The notes under the pieces are model-generated. The model was not told where the DNA came from. It did no database searches and was given only the letters and a program-made list of their open reading frames with translations. This document shows positions 52,516-63,313 of a stretch of 64,000 bases of DNA, piece after piece; positions within the stretch are counted from its first letter, which is position 1, and every line of letters begins with the position of its first letter. The DNA is from Chalciporus piperatus (lineage: Eukaryota; Basidiomycota; Agaricomycetes; Boletales; Boletaceae). The DNA lies in the NCBI GenBank assembly GCA_038093975.1, contig JBBPTG010000004.1:868001-932000 (forward strand). The letters are read 5' to 3'. A program made the position numbers and the translations under genes.

Positions 52516-53071
52516 CGCGGAGACCGACGTACCGAATGTCCATGTATTACGTCGAAATACCTGATGGGGGCATGCCTCATTCCTGGATTGTCCAGTGCCA
52601 GTATGGTAACATCTCGATGGGTTTGTCTACTATTGGAGCCATCTCGTGTCGATATCAATGGTGTGACACTGAATTTCCGCCCGGCAAGTTGGTAATTGAT
52701 TCAATAGTCGCCTTGAGGCTTGGTGTTGCAACGGCCAAGTGGGTACCATTTTGATGAGAAACTCACCAATAGACACTGTTCTTCCCACCGCCAAACGGCT
52801 GGCTCGTCATGCACATGCTCCAAAAAAAATTATGCACACACAGCAAATCCTGCATTTTCACCGAGGAATGTCATCGAGGGCGGAATCAGAATGCGTGCGG
52901 GGTTGATACTTGTCACCGCCATGGCATGGGGCACTGCCAGGTTGCGGAAACCTTCGTGCTCAGTAGGCGCCCAAAACGGTGACTCCCACGAAAATATACA
53001 GGAGATTCGCGAATCCTTTAGGGCAACGATCACTGTCATGGGCAGGGTGAACCGAGTAACCCCTCACCGCA
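52516..53071. other. Divergent region between HET gene and membrane protein gene
   Basis: About 560 bases. Short frames exist on both strands (for example minus 52830-53039 and plus 52867-53060), but none can be joined confidently to either neighbour. May contain the shared promoter and possibly an unrecognised first exon. Confidence 0.35.
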
Positions 53072-54394
53072 ATGCCCGTCCTCGACAGACCTCTCACAAA
53101 CACAAGATTCACTCTCGATGCCTCTGGAGTAGCTGGCTTCTTCGGTGGTGAAGAGGCAATATCTGCCATGGCCACAGTACACCTTTACAAGGGCAGAAAA
53201 TGGCTCGGGTGGTACAATTCTCCTGGAAGTTATACCATCGCAAAGCGCTTTGGCCAAATCGCAAACTCCCGTTTCTGGGATGGACTGTTCCCGGGTCCGA
53301 ACGAATCGCCAGCGGTATCGTTTGGGCTCGATGGCAGGTCTGGACCAAGATACGTCGCGTCCCTCTCTGGAACCGAGATGCAAACCGGCCACTTGGGATA
53401 CCTCACGTTGCAGACGGCTAGGGCCGAGAAGGGAGTGAAGGAAATTGCAGGGAGGAAAACGGCTCCGTGTCATGTAGCATTCCTAGAGATGAAAGAGGTC
53501 AAGTACGACGAGCTGGTTCCCCAGAAAGAGCTTGGATGCGCACTCCTTGCGTTCGTTCCTATCCTCACCAGCTTCGCCGCTTGCATCATGTGTGCAATGG
53601 TCGGGGACTGGTACTGCTTCCCCATGATCTTGCTCGGCATTGTCTCTAGTGGCGTAGCCAGTCTGGTCATTGGCTCCGGAAAACTTACCCTCGACACTGT
53701 CAAGAAACCTGCACCGGGTGCGCCACCAGGGGACGGGATGCTGATAGGGGACGACACGATCGTCGTGGTGAGGGGAGAAGAGAAGGATGTCAACGCCATC
53801 ACGAAAGGAAGATTCGTACTGAATATCGAAGGAGCGCCACGCCACAACAGCATCGGCTTATGCTCCCTGCTCCTCCTCATCCAATTCCTTCTTCAGCTTC
53901 TCCTCATTCCCCAAGGATCGCTCTTCGGCCAAATCCTGTTCCTCGGAACTCTCGGAGTTTCCTGGGTCTATAACTCCTATCTCTCCTCGCTGGAGAAGGA
54001 AAAGATCCAGGCAAATGTGCTATTCAAAAAACTCGGGACACCGCAGATGCGGAAGTTCCTCCTTGGGACAAGGACGACGATGACCGTCTTCGCCTGTCTC
54101 CTCGTTTGCGACGGGAGAGAGAGTCCATACGACGGTATTAGCCCAGCCAAGATTCTTCAGGGTTTCATCCCAAACAGCACTGCCGTGTGGCAGAGGTGGA
54201 GGAACAAGGTCATTCAGCAGATGAAGGAAAGTGGGCACTCCTCCCAGAAATTGGTATGGCTACAGGTTGATCAGGATGACCGCTCGCACCTTGGGGAGAG
54301 TGACATCAATCTCCTAACGACTCTTCTCATTGATGCGAGGTCCGCATTCGAAGGATACTACGAGCATTTTACCTCCCCAATTGCTCAGTCATGA
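53072..54394 (+). CDS. Multi-pass membrane protein of unknown function beside the HET gene
   Basis: A single exon of 440 residues starting MPVLDRPLTNTRFTLDASG. The N-terminal 160 residues look soluble, with Gly/Trp motifs (GRKWLGWYNSPGSY, GLFPGPNESPAVSFGLDG). Two hydrophobic pairs follow: LGCALLAFVPILTSFAACIMC with WYCFPMILLGIVSSGVASLVI, and IGLCSLLLLIQFLLQLLLI with FGQILFLGTLGVSWVY. The C-terminal cytosolic-type domain has RKFLLGTRTTMTVFACLLVCDG and ends ...HFTSPIAQS. No signal peptide or known family recognised. The divergent HET gene suggests a functional pair, by analogy with linked incompatibility genes; this is inference. Confidence 0.7.
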   Translation: MPVLDRPLTNTRFTLDASGVAGFFGGEEAISAMATVHLYKGRKWLGWYNSPGSYTIAKRFGQIANSRFWDGLFPGPNESPAVSFGLDGRSGPRYVASLSGTEMQTGHLGYLTLQTARAEKGVKEIAGRKTAPCHVAFLEMKEVKYDELVPQKELGCALLAFVPILTSFAACIMCAMVGDWYCFPMILLGIVSSGVASLVIGSGKLTLDTVKKPAPGAPPGDGMLIGDDTIVVVRGEEKDVNAITKGRFVLNIEGAPRHNSIGLCSLLLLIQFLLQLLLIPQGSLFGQILFLGTLGVSWVYNSYLSSLEKEKIQANVLFKKLGTPQMRKFLLGTRTTMTVFACLLVCDGRESPYDGISPAKILQGFIPNSTAVWQRWRNKVIQQMKESGHSSQKLVWLQVDQDDRSHLGESDINLLTTLLIDARSAFEGYYEHFTSPIAQS

Positions 54395-54643
54395 CAACAT
54401 ACTTATTAATCTCTCCCCTCGCCCGCATGTAACAATCCTCGTTGTGGAATACTGTAGCATTGCTTACCGATCATGCTGTATACCAATGGACATAGATTCA
54501 CATTGTATTAGATGTTGTGTTTTCTTGAAAACCCCTGACTTCAGACTTGGTTGATTTGCGGGAAGTTTCCTTTTTCAGATGTGGCTATGCTCAGCCGTAT
54601 CACTCGCGTATCCGCTGCTACTGATTTCACTCCATATATCGCC

Positions 54644-55802
54644 ATGGACGTATCCAACTTACTAGCGTCTCATGCAGCCAAAACGTAAGTCTCCATAGCT
54701 AAAGCGCACATCTGACTCACCTCGAGCCATTCCCCAGCCAAGCCCTGACGGTGGAAAAAGATACACCCCTCGATGTCGACGCTGGCTTCCTCACCGTCAC
54801 AGACCCAAACCCGATAGACGAGGAGAGTTACAAGTACGTTCTTCACAAAAAAGGCCTCCATACACATACACTCTTTTTCCTCACCCAATGACATCTGTGG
54901 TTCAGATCGAATCTCGAGGAATACCTCCAATCAACAGCACGCGATGGCATCCAAGCACTCGTCGCTGCTCTTTACGCTCTACCTACCAAACAATCCCAAG
55001 ACGGCCCCCTCGCTGAACTCCCACCTTCAACGACCCAACTTCCGCGCGCCAAACCACTCCCCAAACCAAAACCCCCAACGAAATGGGAACGTTTCGCGGC
55101 TGCCAAGGGTATCCAGAAAAAACGTCAAGAGAAAAAGGTTTGGGACGAAGAGAAACAGGACTGGGTCAATCGGTGGGGGCGAGATGGGAAAAATAAGGAG
55201 AAGGAAGATCAGTGGATACAGGAGGTCAAGGCGAATGCTGGTACGTCCACCTCGCCATCGTCCGTTGCGAGCGCGTGGCACTGAAGACATCATAGCTGTG
55301 GACTTTGATCCTGCACAGGACGCTCGGAACGCACGCAAAGCAAGAGTAGCTAAAAACGAACGCCAGCGATTGCAAAATATCGCCAGTGCCCAAACTGCCC
55401 GGGAGGAACGCGCACAGCGCAAGGACGAAGTCGACCGAACGTTGGCTTCTACTCGGACAAGTACAGCCAGCATGGGCAAGTTCGACAAGAAACTCGAAGG
55501 TGACAAAAAGATGCGTGGTGTCAAGCGGAAGGTTGGTCGAAATTTCTGTGCACGACTGAAGCAATACTCATGTGCCTCAGTTTGATCCCACGGAGTCATC
55601 CGTACAAACAGAGAAACAAGCTTCTCTTGCTCTCATCTCAAAATTGGACGGCGAAACTAAACGCGCCCGAAAAGACAAAAGTGGCGATGAAGTACTCAAT
55701 GTGAGGAAAGCCATCAGGACGGTTAGCAAAGGTAAAGGAGGTGTTGCTTTGGGTCGGAAAGCAGCTGGCGGTTTAAAAAACAAACGGGGAGGCAAACGAT
55801 AG
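54644..55802 (+). CDS. RRS1: RRS1, ribosome biogenesis regulatory protein
   Basis: Needed for 60S subunit assembly; brings 5S RNP (with Rpf2) into pre-ribosomes in the nucleolus. Start MDVSNLLASHAAKT at 54644, as usual for the family. The second and third exons give TVEKDTPLDVDAGFLTVTDPNP and ALVAALYALPTKQS. The diagnostic block LPKPKPPTKWERFAAAKGIQKKR...VWDEEKQDWVNRWGRD follows. Basic Ala/Arg-rich exons then lead to a Lys/Gly-rich C-terminus ending KNKRGGKR, fitting a nucleolar protein. Introns are short and in phase. A further ATG upstream (about 54587, MLSRITRVSAATDF...) is in frame but not typical. Confidence 0.92.
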
Positions 55803-55973
55803 CGTCTCCCTGTCAGTGTCACCACGTCGTTATAGGTTCTACGCGTGCCTTCAAGATCATGCCAGATGTCACACATGTTATAAAAGCAGGTTGGGTGAAT
55901 TATTCTGATATTCAAGTATTCCACGCGGGAGTCCATACCATGCATAAGTACAAGAGGTACTACACACAAAAAG

Positions 55974-57091
55974 TTAGACACGATTCTCCGGAGGCAGCCT
56001 CCCCAAGTCAGCCCTCCCTTCCTTTATCCACTCTTCCTTTACCAACTTCTCCCTCTCAGCGTAATACAACCTGTACACCAACTTGATGGTTCCCTCACTA
56101 ACCCCCGCTACTGCACTGATATCTCGTGCAGGCTTCGGCTTGCCCAATAGAAGACACGTGAAATATATAGCACCACCTGCGATGGACACGGGGCTCCTGC
56201 CATCTGCAATCCCATGCTGACGTGCGGCAATGATGATATCCGAACATATCGATTGTACGCTAACAGGCAAGTCGAGGTGATTGCAATACCGGACGAGAAG
56301 AGTCTCGGGACCAGTGGTAGGATTGTTGGAGTTGTTGCTTTGCGCAGTGGCTCCAGGGGATAGATTGAACGCTTGTTCGAGTGCCTTGTAGCACTGTCCA
56401 AGCGTCTTCTTCGACACATGGGTAAGGTTACAGATCTCTCTAAACGTCCGTGGAACGTGAGCCTGGCGACACGCAATGAAGATGCAGGCAGCGATGACAG
56501 CCTCAAGAGGCTTGCCGCGGAGAAGCTTTTCTTCGTCCGATCGCTTGTATAGCTGCTTGGCGATGTCGCTAATAGTTTTGGGTAACGAGAACTGGTCGCA
56601 CCAGCCTCCGATGTCGCGGAACGCAGTCAAGAGGTTACGCTCGGAGCGCGAGCTTTGCGAGCGAGAGGCGGCACGTTGGAGCTCACGTGCAAGACCCGAA
56701 CCACCGTCTCGGAAGCTGATGACGGTATCAAGTTGTTCCATGCCCTCCAATAGAGGGTCCGACGCAGCACCAACACGAGAAGGGTCGTCTCCTTCGTCGT
56801 TGGCAAACGTCTATATAGAACAAAAACATATCGTATGCAGCGCTGTGAAAAAGAAGACATAGGTTAAAATGAACTTACCCTCCACTCGCTCCTGGTGTCC
56901 ACTACGCGGTCACCCAGTACAAGACCGCAGCCCCCGCACACAAGATCCCCACTTCCAAATTCCTCCACGATATTGGGATTAGGGTCTTTGCATTCTGGAC
57001 AGATAAGCCGTACAGCCAAATCCGGGCCAAAGGTTTGATGTTGGACTTTCTGCGTGCTTGCAGCGAGAGGGAAAGGCTGAGCGAATGCCAT
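55974..57091 (-). CDS. SUA7: TFIIB, general RNA polymerase II initiation factor
   Basis: Start MAFAQPFPLAASTQKVQH at 57091. The N-terminal zinc ribbon is LICPECKDPNP...LVCGGCGLVLGDRVVDTRSEWR. After an intron comes TFANDEGDDPSRVGAASDPLL (B-reader/linker). Two cyclin folds follow: LLTAFRDIGGWCDQFSLP...IFIACRQAHVPRTFREIC, and TLLVRYCNHLDLPVSVQSIC...AIYFTCLLLGKPKPARDIS. The end is ...GRLPPENRV at 55974. Length of about 345 residues is normal for the family. Only one intron is needed. Convergent with RRS1. Confidence 0.95.
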
Positions 57092-57829
57092 GATGATTTA
57101 GAAAGCGCTTGTGTGTAGGGGCTCGGGAGCGAGCGGCAACGATGAGGAGCGAATTTGACCGCTCAGATGTAAATGAATGTGAGTCCTGACTGAGCTAGTT
57201 GTCAGTGAAATGGCAGTTATTCTTGCTTGCAAGAATGTGGTTGCACGATTTGTTCAACGAAGGCGTCTACCACACCAGGATGGTGGTGGTTGAGGACAAA
57301 GAAGGTCTGGCGTTCATTGTGGTAAGCTGTGGTACTAAAACTGTCCCAATGACTAAGCACATGTGTCGCACCGCCACACAGGAGCTTTATTACCTAATTT
57401 AAATGTCTTGCCATATTACTAATATCTTAGTAAGTGATAATAATTTAATTTCCATTAATTAATTCGTCATTGTCGTTGTCGCGAACAGATATTTTACTCG
57501 TGATCATTTGCAAGCACAGACAGTAACTACGCAAGACAATGTATCGTGACAGGTGAGGTTACTATGATATTCAAGCCAACAGCAAGAAGAGGGGACGCCG
57601 AGAACAAGCAATGCATGAGGGGGGCTACGTGGAATATGCATGGGTGCGAGCGCGGATGCAAGTCTGTACAGGAAGAAAAAAAAAAGTCAATTCGATGAGC
57701 GTCAAAAAGCAAAGAGGAAAAGCAGCGGATAGCGGTGTATTCATCCCAAAACAAAGTGAACCAAAAAAGAAAAAGAAATCAACAAGACGAAGACGAAATA
57801 CAAGCCGTCGGTAAAAAAAAAAAAGTCAC
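57092..57829. other. Intergenic region, partly AT-rich
   Basis: About 740 bases between the TFIIB start and the Btz-protein stop. An AT-rich stretch lies at 57400-57480 (AATTTAATTTCCATTAATTAA). An A-run sits at 57812-57824 just beyond the Btz gene. No gene or repeat identified. Confidence 0.45.
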
Positions 57830-60394
57830 TCAGTAGTACACGGGCTGAGACGCGTGCGGGTCCGTCTGATACACCTCATACTGTGGCATGTGAGACATGT
57901 CATAGTACTGAGAGTATCCGTACTGCTCTGGGTAGTAGTAGCCCTGGGGATACGTCGAATAGTTATACATGGCAGGATCCATGTGATTCTCCGAGGCTGC
58001 GCCAGCTTCACCCTCCAATGCATTGTGCGACTGGTTAGTAGGGCTGAAGGGTTGTGGGAGATCGAATACGGCAGCGCTCGTCCTCAAGCTAGAGGGTCGT
58101 CGCTGCGACTTCGCCAGCTTCGCGTCATGGGATGGGGGAGCACGGATCTCAACACGTGAACTCTGCCGAGGGAACGCGAATATCGGGTTGCCAGTTGCTG
58201 GATCAACGAATCCGTTCAGTGGAGGGGTATGAGGTGCCGAAAGGAAGTCAGGGGAGGCTGTGGATTGATGGTGCATATGTCCATGCATGTATGACATGCC
58301 GGGTGGCGTCATCATACCATGCGCTAGAGGACGAGGTGTATAGATGGGAGCAGGGAGGTACACGGGGCGTCCCGTAGCCACTTCGTATGCCATGCCTTGT
58401 TGACTTATTGCAATACCATGTGGCAGTGGGGATCCGTAGCCGTAGGGCGAGGTATAAGGGGGCGAGGATTGTGGTGGGGGGAAGACTGTCTGTAGTGGCG
58501 GTACTGATGGAAGGGTTCGCCGGCCAGAGGCATCCTGGGACTCGGGGATGTGGGGAGTGTCCGCCTTCAAGAGTGTGGGAACGGCAGTCTCTTGATGCTC
58601 ATGGACTACTCCGTCAAGAAGGCTCGCGGCCGATTGGCTAGGTGGTGACTGCGACGTTTGTGCAGGTTGCAGGGGAGGAGAAGTGGAGGTGGATGCAGAA
58701 GCTAATGATTCGGCTGGCTTCAAAGTACTTGTAGACGATGTGGCGTCGGGGCGCGAGGGTTCGACGCTCGCAGAACTGGGGAGTTTGATGTCGACTATAG
58801 GTGCGCGCGGAGGGGCAAGCTCAGGTCTTACGGTGAAGACATCTTCAAGAGGAGGCTCCTCGACGGTGGGAAGAGATGTAGCGGGCGGGTGCACCACCTT
58901 CTCCGCGGCAGCCCACTTCGGTAAGCGCACAACGAAGTTCTTCTCACCATCCTCGAAGATATGCGGCTGTGTGGAACGAATCTCCTTGGGACGTTCAGCG
59001 GGCCGAGCCGACACACGAATAACATGCGCCTCTGCACTCGATAGCTTGACTCGGTATCCTGGACCAACGCCAGGTCGAGGCTTGAGAGCTGGGTCAAAGA
59101 AGAGGAAAGTCTCGAGCTGCTTTGTCCATGCCATCTCGGGCTTCATGGCGTACCAAATTTTGCCCGGTGTAGAGGCAGCGGCGGCAGCGGCAGTTGGCCT
59201 TGATGGGGGAGAAGGGACAGCACCACCTCGAGCTGCCACTCCGCCATGCCCCCGCCCTGCCACGAACCCACCTCTCCCGCGCAAATAGGTAAGTCCTCGA
59301 CTGGGTCTCGGCGATGGTTGTTGCGGTGCAGCCTCGCGCTTCTTTTCATCTCGCTTCTTCATCTCCTCGAATCCATCATGAGTCCAGGGCTGGTCGATGC
59401 GAGGCATTTCAGCAGCCGATTTCTCCTGAGAGGCCACGCCTTCGTCCAACTGAGAAGCATGTGGTGCGGGTCCGGCGTAAATACCCCCTCTCCCTCTACC
59501 GCGCATAAACCCTCGGTCAAACGTCCCTCTTCCCCGTCCTCGACCTTGCCACCGACCTCGCCACCAACCACTCAAACTCCGGAGATCCTTGTCCATCAAG
59601 CGGTCGTCATGACCCCAGAATTCTCCGACGGTGGGTACATATGATGGATCTGTCTCCAAACGTTGTTGGTACGCTTGGCGTGCAGATTGGCCGGCCGAAC
59701 GTCTGAACTCGTTCTTGGATGATTGTCTCGATGTCGAGGCGACGGGCTGGTCAGATACAGGGTCAGGTTGTGAGTCATCAGGTTTCTCTGATGACGTTGT
59801 CGTAAGTGGCACAGTTGGGCGGTCAACCGTAGGCGCTGACGCAACACGTTTGACTGGTGGGCGCTTTGCCGGTTTCGAGGGCTTTCGTGGTGGAGGAGCT
59901 TTGGCAGACCGCTGGTCAACAGAAGGTCCAGTGAGGTTTGCAAATTCAATGACGGGAAGCTCAGCAGGTCCATGAGCGTTCTCCTCTGCAACCATTTCGG
60001 ACCAGTTCCCACTATCGCTGAAAAACGGAGCACGCCGACCGTCGAGGGCTTTCATCGATTTGGGGCCATTCTTGGCCAGCGATGGGCCATCGGCAGAACT
60101 CTGCGTCGTATTTGGGGTGAGTATGCGTGAGTGACCATTCGATAAGACGTCTTCGGAAGCGGGTTCGGTGTCAGAATCAGAAGACGAGTCAACGGAGGAA
60201 TGGTCGTCATCATCGGACTCGGAGTCTGTCCCAACCTCGCGCACAAGCTCTTCATCGCTCTCGAAAGCATCTTTGCCTCGGCCTCGACGTCTGACGGTGC
60301 GGGTTTTCTTGGCAGGTGGCAGCGGGTGCGAGGTCGTTTGCACACGGTGTGAACCTGTGCGAGAGGTAGAATGCAAGGAAGTGGCAGCGGGCAT
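57830..60394 (-). CDS. Btz/CASC3 (Barentsz)-domain protein, exon-junction complex component
   Basis: Single long exon of 854 residues starting MPAATSLHSTSRTGSHRVQ at 60394. A likely 5' UTR intron ends just upstream at CATCTAG, and the longer in-frame reading from 60448 lies within it. The N-terminus is acidic and Ser-rich. The Btz (SELOR) domain is seen as DPSYVPTVGEFWGHDDRLMDK followed by LRSLSGWWRGRWQGRGRGRG and RG-rich repeats. In metazoans this region wraps eIF4AIII in the exon-junction complex. Most of the rest is disordered, rich in Pro, Ser and Ala, with Tyr-rich segments (YSTYPQGYYYPEQYGYSQYY) at the very C-terminus. A heavily intron-bearing genome with a Btz protein fits retention of exon-junction-linked mRNA control. 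Confidence 0.85.
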   Translation of the reverse strand: MPAATSLHSTSRTGSHRVQTTSHPLPPAKKTRTVRRRGRGKDAFESDEELVREVGTDSESDDDDHSSVDSSSDSDTEPASEDVLSNGHSRILTPNTTQSSADGPSLAKNGPKSMKALDGRRAPFFSDSGNWSEMVAEENAHGPAELPVIEFANLTGPSVDQRSAKAPPPRKPSKPAKRPPVKRVASAPTVDRPTVPLTTTSSEKPDDSQPDPVSDQPVASTSRQSSKNEFRRSAGQSARQAYQQRLETDPSYVPTVGEFWGHDDRLMDKDLRSLSGWWRGRWQGRGRGRGTFDRGFMRGRGRGGIYAGPAPHASQLDEGVASQEKSAAEMPRIDQPWTHDGFEEMKKRDEKKREAAPQQPSPRPSRGLTYLRGRGGFVAGRGHGGVAARGGAVPSPPSRPTAAAAAASTPGKIWYAMKPEMAWTKQLETFLFFDPALKPRPGVGPGYRVKLSSAEAHVIRVSARPAERPKEIRSTQPHIFEDGEKNFVVRLPKWAAAEKVVHPPATSLPTVEEPPLEDVFTVRPELAPPRAPIVDIKLPSSASVEPSRPDATSSTSTLKPAESLASASTSTSPPLQPAQTSQSPPSQSAASLLDGVVHEHQETAVPTLLKADTPHIPESQDASGRRTLPSVPPLQTVFPPPQSSPPYTSPYGYGSPLPHGIAISQQGMAYEVATGRPVYLPAPIYTPRPLAHGMMTPPGMSYMHGHMHHQSTASPDFLSAPHTPPLNGFVDPATGNPIFAFPRQSSRVEIRAPPSHDAKLAKSQRRPSSLRTSAAVFDLPQPFSPTNQSHNALEGEAGAASENHMDPAMYNYSTYPQGYYYPEQYGYSQYYDMSHMPQYEVYQTDPHASQPVYY

Positions 60395-60782
60395 GATTAG
60401 ACCTAGATGAAGGAAATGAACACCAGTGCCACCGAGGGGGAAACGCAAGGAAACGTGAAGACTTTACCTGAGCGTTAGGGTGATATGAAGAGTCTGGGTT
60501 CAAATCTTAAGATCGGATCGAGGAGAAAAAAACGGTGAAAAATAGCGAAAAATGGTGATGATGATGGGGTGATGATCTTGTGACAGGATAAGGGATAGCG
60601 TGCAAGAAAAAAGAGTTCTGACGATGTCGGAGACGATGCAGAAGGTCCGCAGGCAGCGTGGAGGACAGTGACAAAGAGACAGGCGGACTTTGCCGATACG
60701 TCTTCACAACTCAGCCGCGGTGCCGCTCAACACAGCCTCTTCTCCTCTTCCCCGCATTTGACTCGACTTCTGACTTACAGTA
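60395..60782. promoter_or_regulatory. Divergent promoter between Btz protein and alpha/beta hydrolase
   Basis: 388 bases containing the putative 5' UTR intron of the Btz gene (acceptor near 60403) and pyrimidine-biased tracts on the minus strand (60500-60580). No specific site recognised. Confidence 0.4.
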
Positions 60783-62034
60783 ATGGACCCAACTGATCCA
60801 GAAAGTTTCAGTCATTGTACAGCGCGTATCTCTACAGGCCGTGTTTACCATTTTATCGACGAGCGACCGGAGAACAACGAGTTTGCGACAACATTGCTTT
60901 GTCTGCATGGCTTTCCTGACCTGTGGTATGGCTGGAGAAATCAGGTACGACCTTGGGTCGAAGAGGGATACCGAGTCGTAGTTCCAGACATGCTGGGGTA
61001 TGGAAAAACAGACATGCCATTAGATGCATCCGCGTACTCCACGAAACGACTGTGTGATGATCTCGTCGCACTGCTCGATCACCTCGGAATCCAAAAGGCT
61101 GTCAGTGCAAGCCATCGTTAACTTCCTTGCAAAATATCCTTAAACACTCCAGGTCGTCATTGGGCATGACTGGGGTTCCTTTACGGCTGGTAGGTTCGCA
61201 TTGTGGTATCCCGAGCGGGTGCTCGCCCTAGCGCAGTAGGCAAGCCAATCATTCAACATGGATCGGTTCAACCATTCATTTCAGATTGTCTGTACCATAT
61301 ACCCCGCCATCGAAGCACCACATGTCAGTGCACGAGATGGCGCAACGATACCCATCTTATGGCTACCAAGTTTACTTTGCTTCTGATCGTTCCACTCCCG
61401 AGATCGAGGCCAATGTATGGAAATCCCCATTGAATTACTCTATCTCATGCTTACACTCCTAAGTTATCCGCGTTCTTCCGTCTCCTGTTCAGAAAACCTG
61501 AGCAGCAACTTTCGTGGTCGCTCGTAGACGAACTCCAACACCTGGTTGTGAATGGACCCAAACTCGATGGGTGTATTCTGAACGAGAAGGTAACCATCGC
61601 TCACCAGTTCCACCCCTCATGTCTATCAGTTGGTGACTCTGCATACAGGAACTCGAGTACTATATCGCGAACCATCAGAGGGGGATGACCGGTCCACTAT
61701 CTTACTATCGCACGACCAAGTTTCGATACGACGAAGAAACAGGTATGCGCCTAATTCCCTTCGCACGATTGTTCTCACAGGTCGTTCAGATGCCAAACTA
61801 CCTACAAACATTCGTGACGATCTCGCTGTTCTTTGCATCTATGGTACCGCCGACGCATCTTGTCCTCCTGCGGCCGTTCGAAACTCGAAGAAGTTCATAA
61901 AGCAATTGAAAATCGTTCCTCTATCCGGCGTTGGCCATTGGGTCATGCTAGAGGCACCCCAGGTGGTGACTCAGGAGATTTTAATGTGGCTTGGGTCAAT
62001 CGATTTGCATACAGGAATGGTTGCACGTCTTTGA
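60783..62034 (+). CDS. Alpha/beta hydrolase, epoxide-hydrolase type
   Basis: Start MDPTDPESFSHCTARISTG at 60783. Oxyanion motif LCLHGFPDLWYGWRNQ and the strand VVVPDMLGYGKTD are typical of soluble epoxide hydrolases. After an intron comes VVIGHDWGSFTAGRFALWYPERV, with the nucleophilic Asp in GHDWG. The cap domain includes YQVYFASDRSTPEIEAN and GPLSYYRTTKFRYDEET with tyrosines suited to epoxide activation. The acid residue is probably in CIYGTADASCP, and the catalytic His is in PLSGVGHWVMLEAPQ. End ...DLHTGMVARL at 62034. At least six exons; one exon near 61190-61310 has uncertain borders. Likely role is detoxification or secondary metabolism; the substrate is unknown. Confidence 0.88.
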
Positions 62035-62779
62035 ACGCGGTGCGTCACGCGTCAGCTGTGAGGTGCAGGGAGATTTGTACAAATAATGGCGCATATAGCC
62101 AGGTGCGTGATTTGCTGGGTAACGTTTTTATGCATTATGTACTATCTTGTCGGGAATGACCACAGTTTGAAAGAAACCTCCTCAGAATCTTCCGGATATA
62201 AGGGCAAATTCACGTGGATGGTGCGATGCTGATCGTGTCAGTCAGTCCGCTCACATACAGGAATGCAATTTAATGGACCTCATATCGAGCATGCCAGTGA
62301 GTACGGTTTTCCATGATGTGAAAAAACCTCAGCTGATATCCACAGAATGCTTCTCGCATTTCCAGATGAACTTTATCAACTTCGAGGCAGCTGGACCTTC
62401 TGTGATGGTAGCCCAGTTGCATCACGACCCTCAATTCGGGTTCTAGACTCGGATCTGCAATGGCTCTATTTGGTATTATTCAAGCGCGGGAGAAGGTACC
62501 CTCCTTATTTCCACAGAAGCATCGATAAATCGATAACGGTTGATCGGGCCTGCCGAGAAGCTCGCAAACAGGAGCCTCATTGTGTGCATGGTGTCTGACA
62601 AGTGTCTGAGAAGCCCATCTTCCCCAGCACGCTTCTGTGTCAAAAGGTACGCACGGCGATAAATAGCGCTTCCCCCCTTCGCCGCCTTCCAGTTTCTCAA
62701 ACACTGCAGACACATCGTCACGCATACGCCCAGTTTTTGCGCTCGCTTACTCTGACAACACATCAACCTCTGCCTCCCA
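62035..62779. other. Intergenic region with one weak open frame
   Basis: About 745 bases. A frame at 62347-62598 (start MLLAFPDELYQLRGSW) opens with an F-box-like phrase but is short and lacks supporting exons, so it is not called. Nothing else recognised. Confidence 0.4.
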
Positions 62780-63313
62780 ATGATACCATTTATTAGACCA
62801 CTCATTGTACCACTCATCGGCGCCGCAATCGGCTTTCTTTCCCAGTTCTTTCGACCCCCCGAAACCCGAAACCCATCCATCGCCGAGATCGAAGCCCGAC
62901 AAGAGGCCGAAAGGGCGAAAGAAGCTGCTGAACAAGCAGCCGATGAAGCCAGAGCGCTCGCTGATCGGATCAGGAGGGAAGCAGAGGAGGAGCGCAAGAG
63001 ATCCCAGGCGCGTCAGGAGGCGGCGGATCGGGCAGCAGCCCGTGCAGCGGAGGAGAATGAAAGGGTGAAGGCACAGATGGAAGAGGCTAGACGTGCTGCC
63101 CAGCATGCTCAGAAACTCGCTGACGAGGCTTCCAAAGCCGCCAAGGAAGACGCTGCTAGGCTTGCAGAGGAGGCCCGAAAGGAAAGGAAACGTACTTCGA
63201 AGATGCAGGAGGAAGCTGAGCGAGCGGCCAAAGAGGCCAAGGAGGAGGCCCAGAGCAAGAGGCGTGCGCTCGGCGACTCCCGAACACTCACCCCAGTCGG
63301 GTCACTACGCTAG
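62780..63313 (+). CDS. Small Ala/Glu-rich coiled-coil protein with N-terminal membrane segment
   Basis: Single exon, 177 residues. Residues 1-25 (MIPFIRPLIVPLIGAAIGFL...) are hydrophobic and could span or insert into a membrane. From about residue 33 to 160 the protein is one long charged helix rich in Ala, Glu, Arg and Lys with heptad character (IEARQEAERAKEAAEQAADEA). The short tail has GDSRTLTPVGSLR. Such composition gives spurious similarity to many coiled-coil proteins, so no family is assigned. The clean start, the uninterrupted frame and the contrast between membrane and coiled-coil parts favour a real gene. Role could be an organelle or membrane tether (inference). Confidence 0.6.
   Translation: MIPFIRPLIVPLIGAAIGFLSQFFRPPETRNPSIAEIEARQEAERAKEAAEQAADEARALADRIRREAEEERKRSQARQEAADRAAARAAEENERVKAQMEEARRAAQHAQKLADEASKAAKEDAARLAEEARKERKRTSKMQEEAERAAKEAKEEAQSKRRALGDSRTLTPVGSLR

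Noticed and set aside
58683..59288. 201-codon plus-strand frame inside the Btz gene
   Set aside because: Shadow of the long single-exon minus-strand gene; no independent features.
62347..62598. Open frame opening with an F-box-like phrase (FPDELYQL)
   Set aside because: The match is a few residues only, with no continuation of the F-box and no supporting exons on either side.
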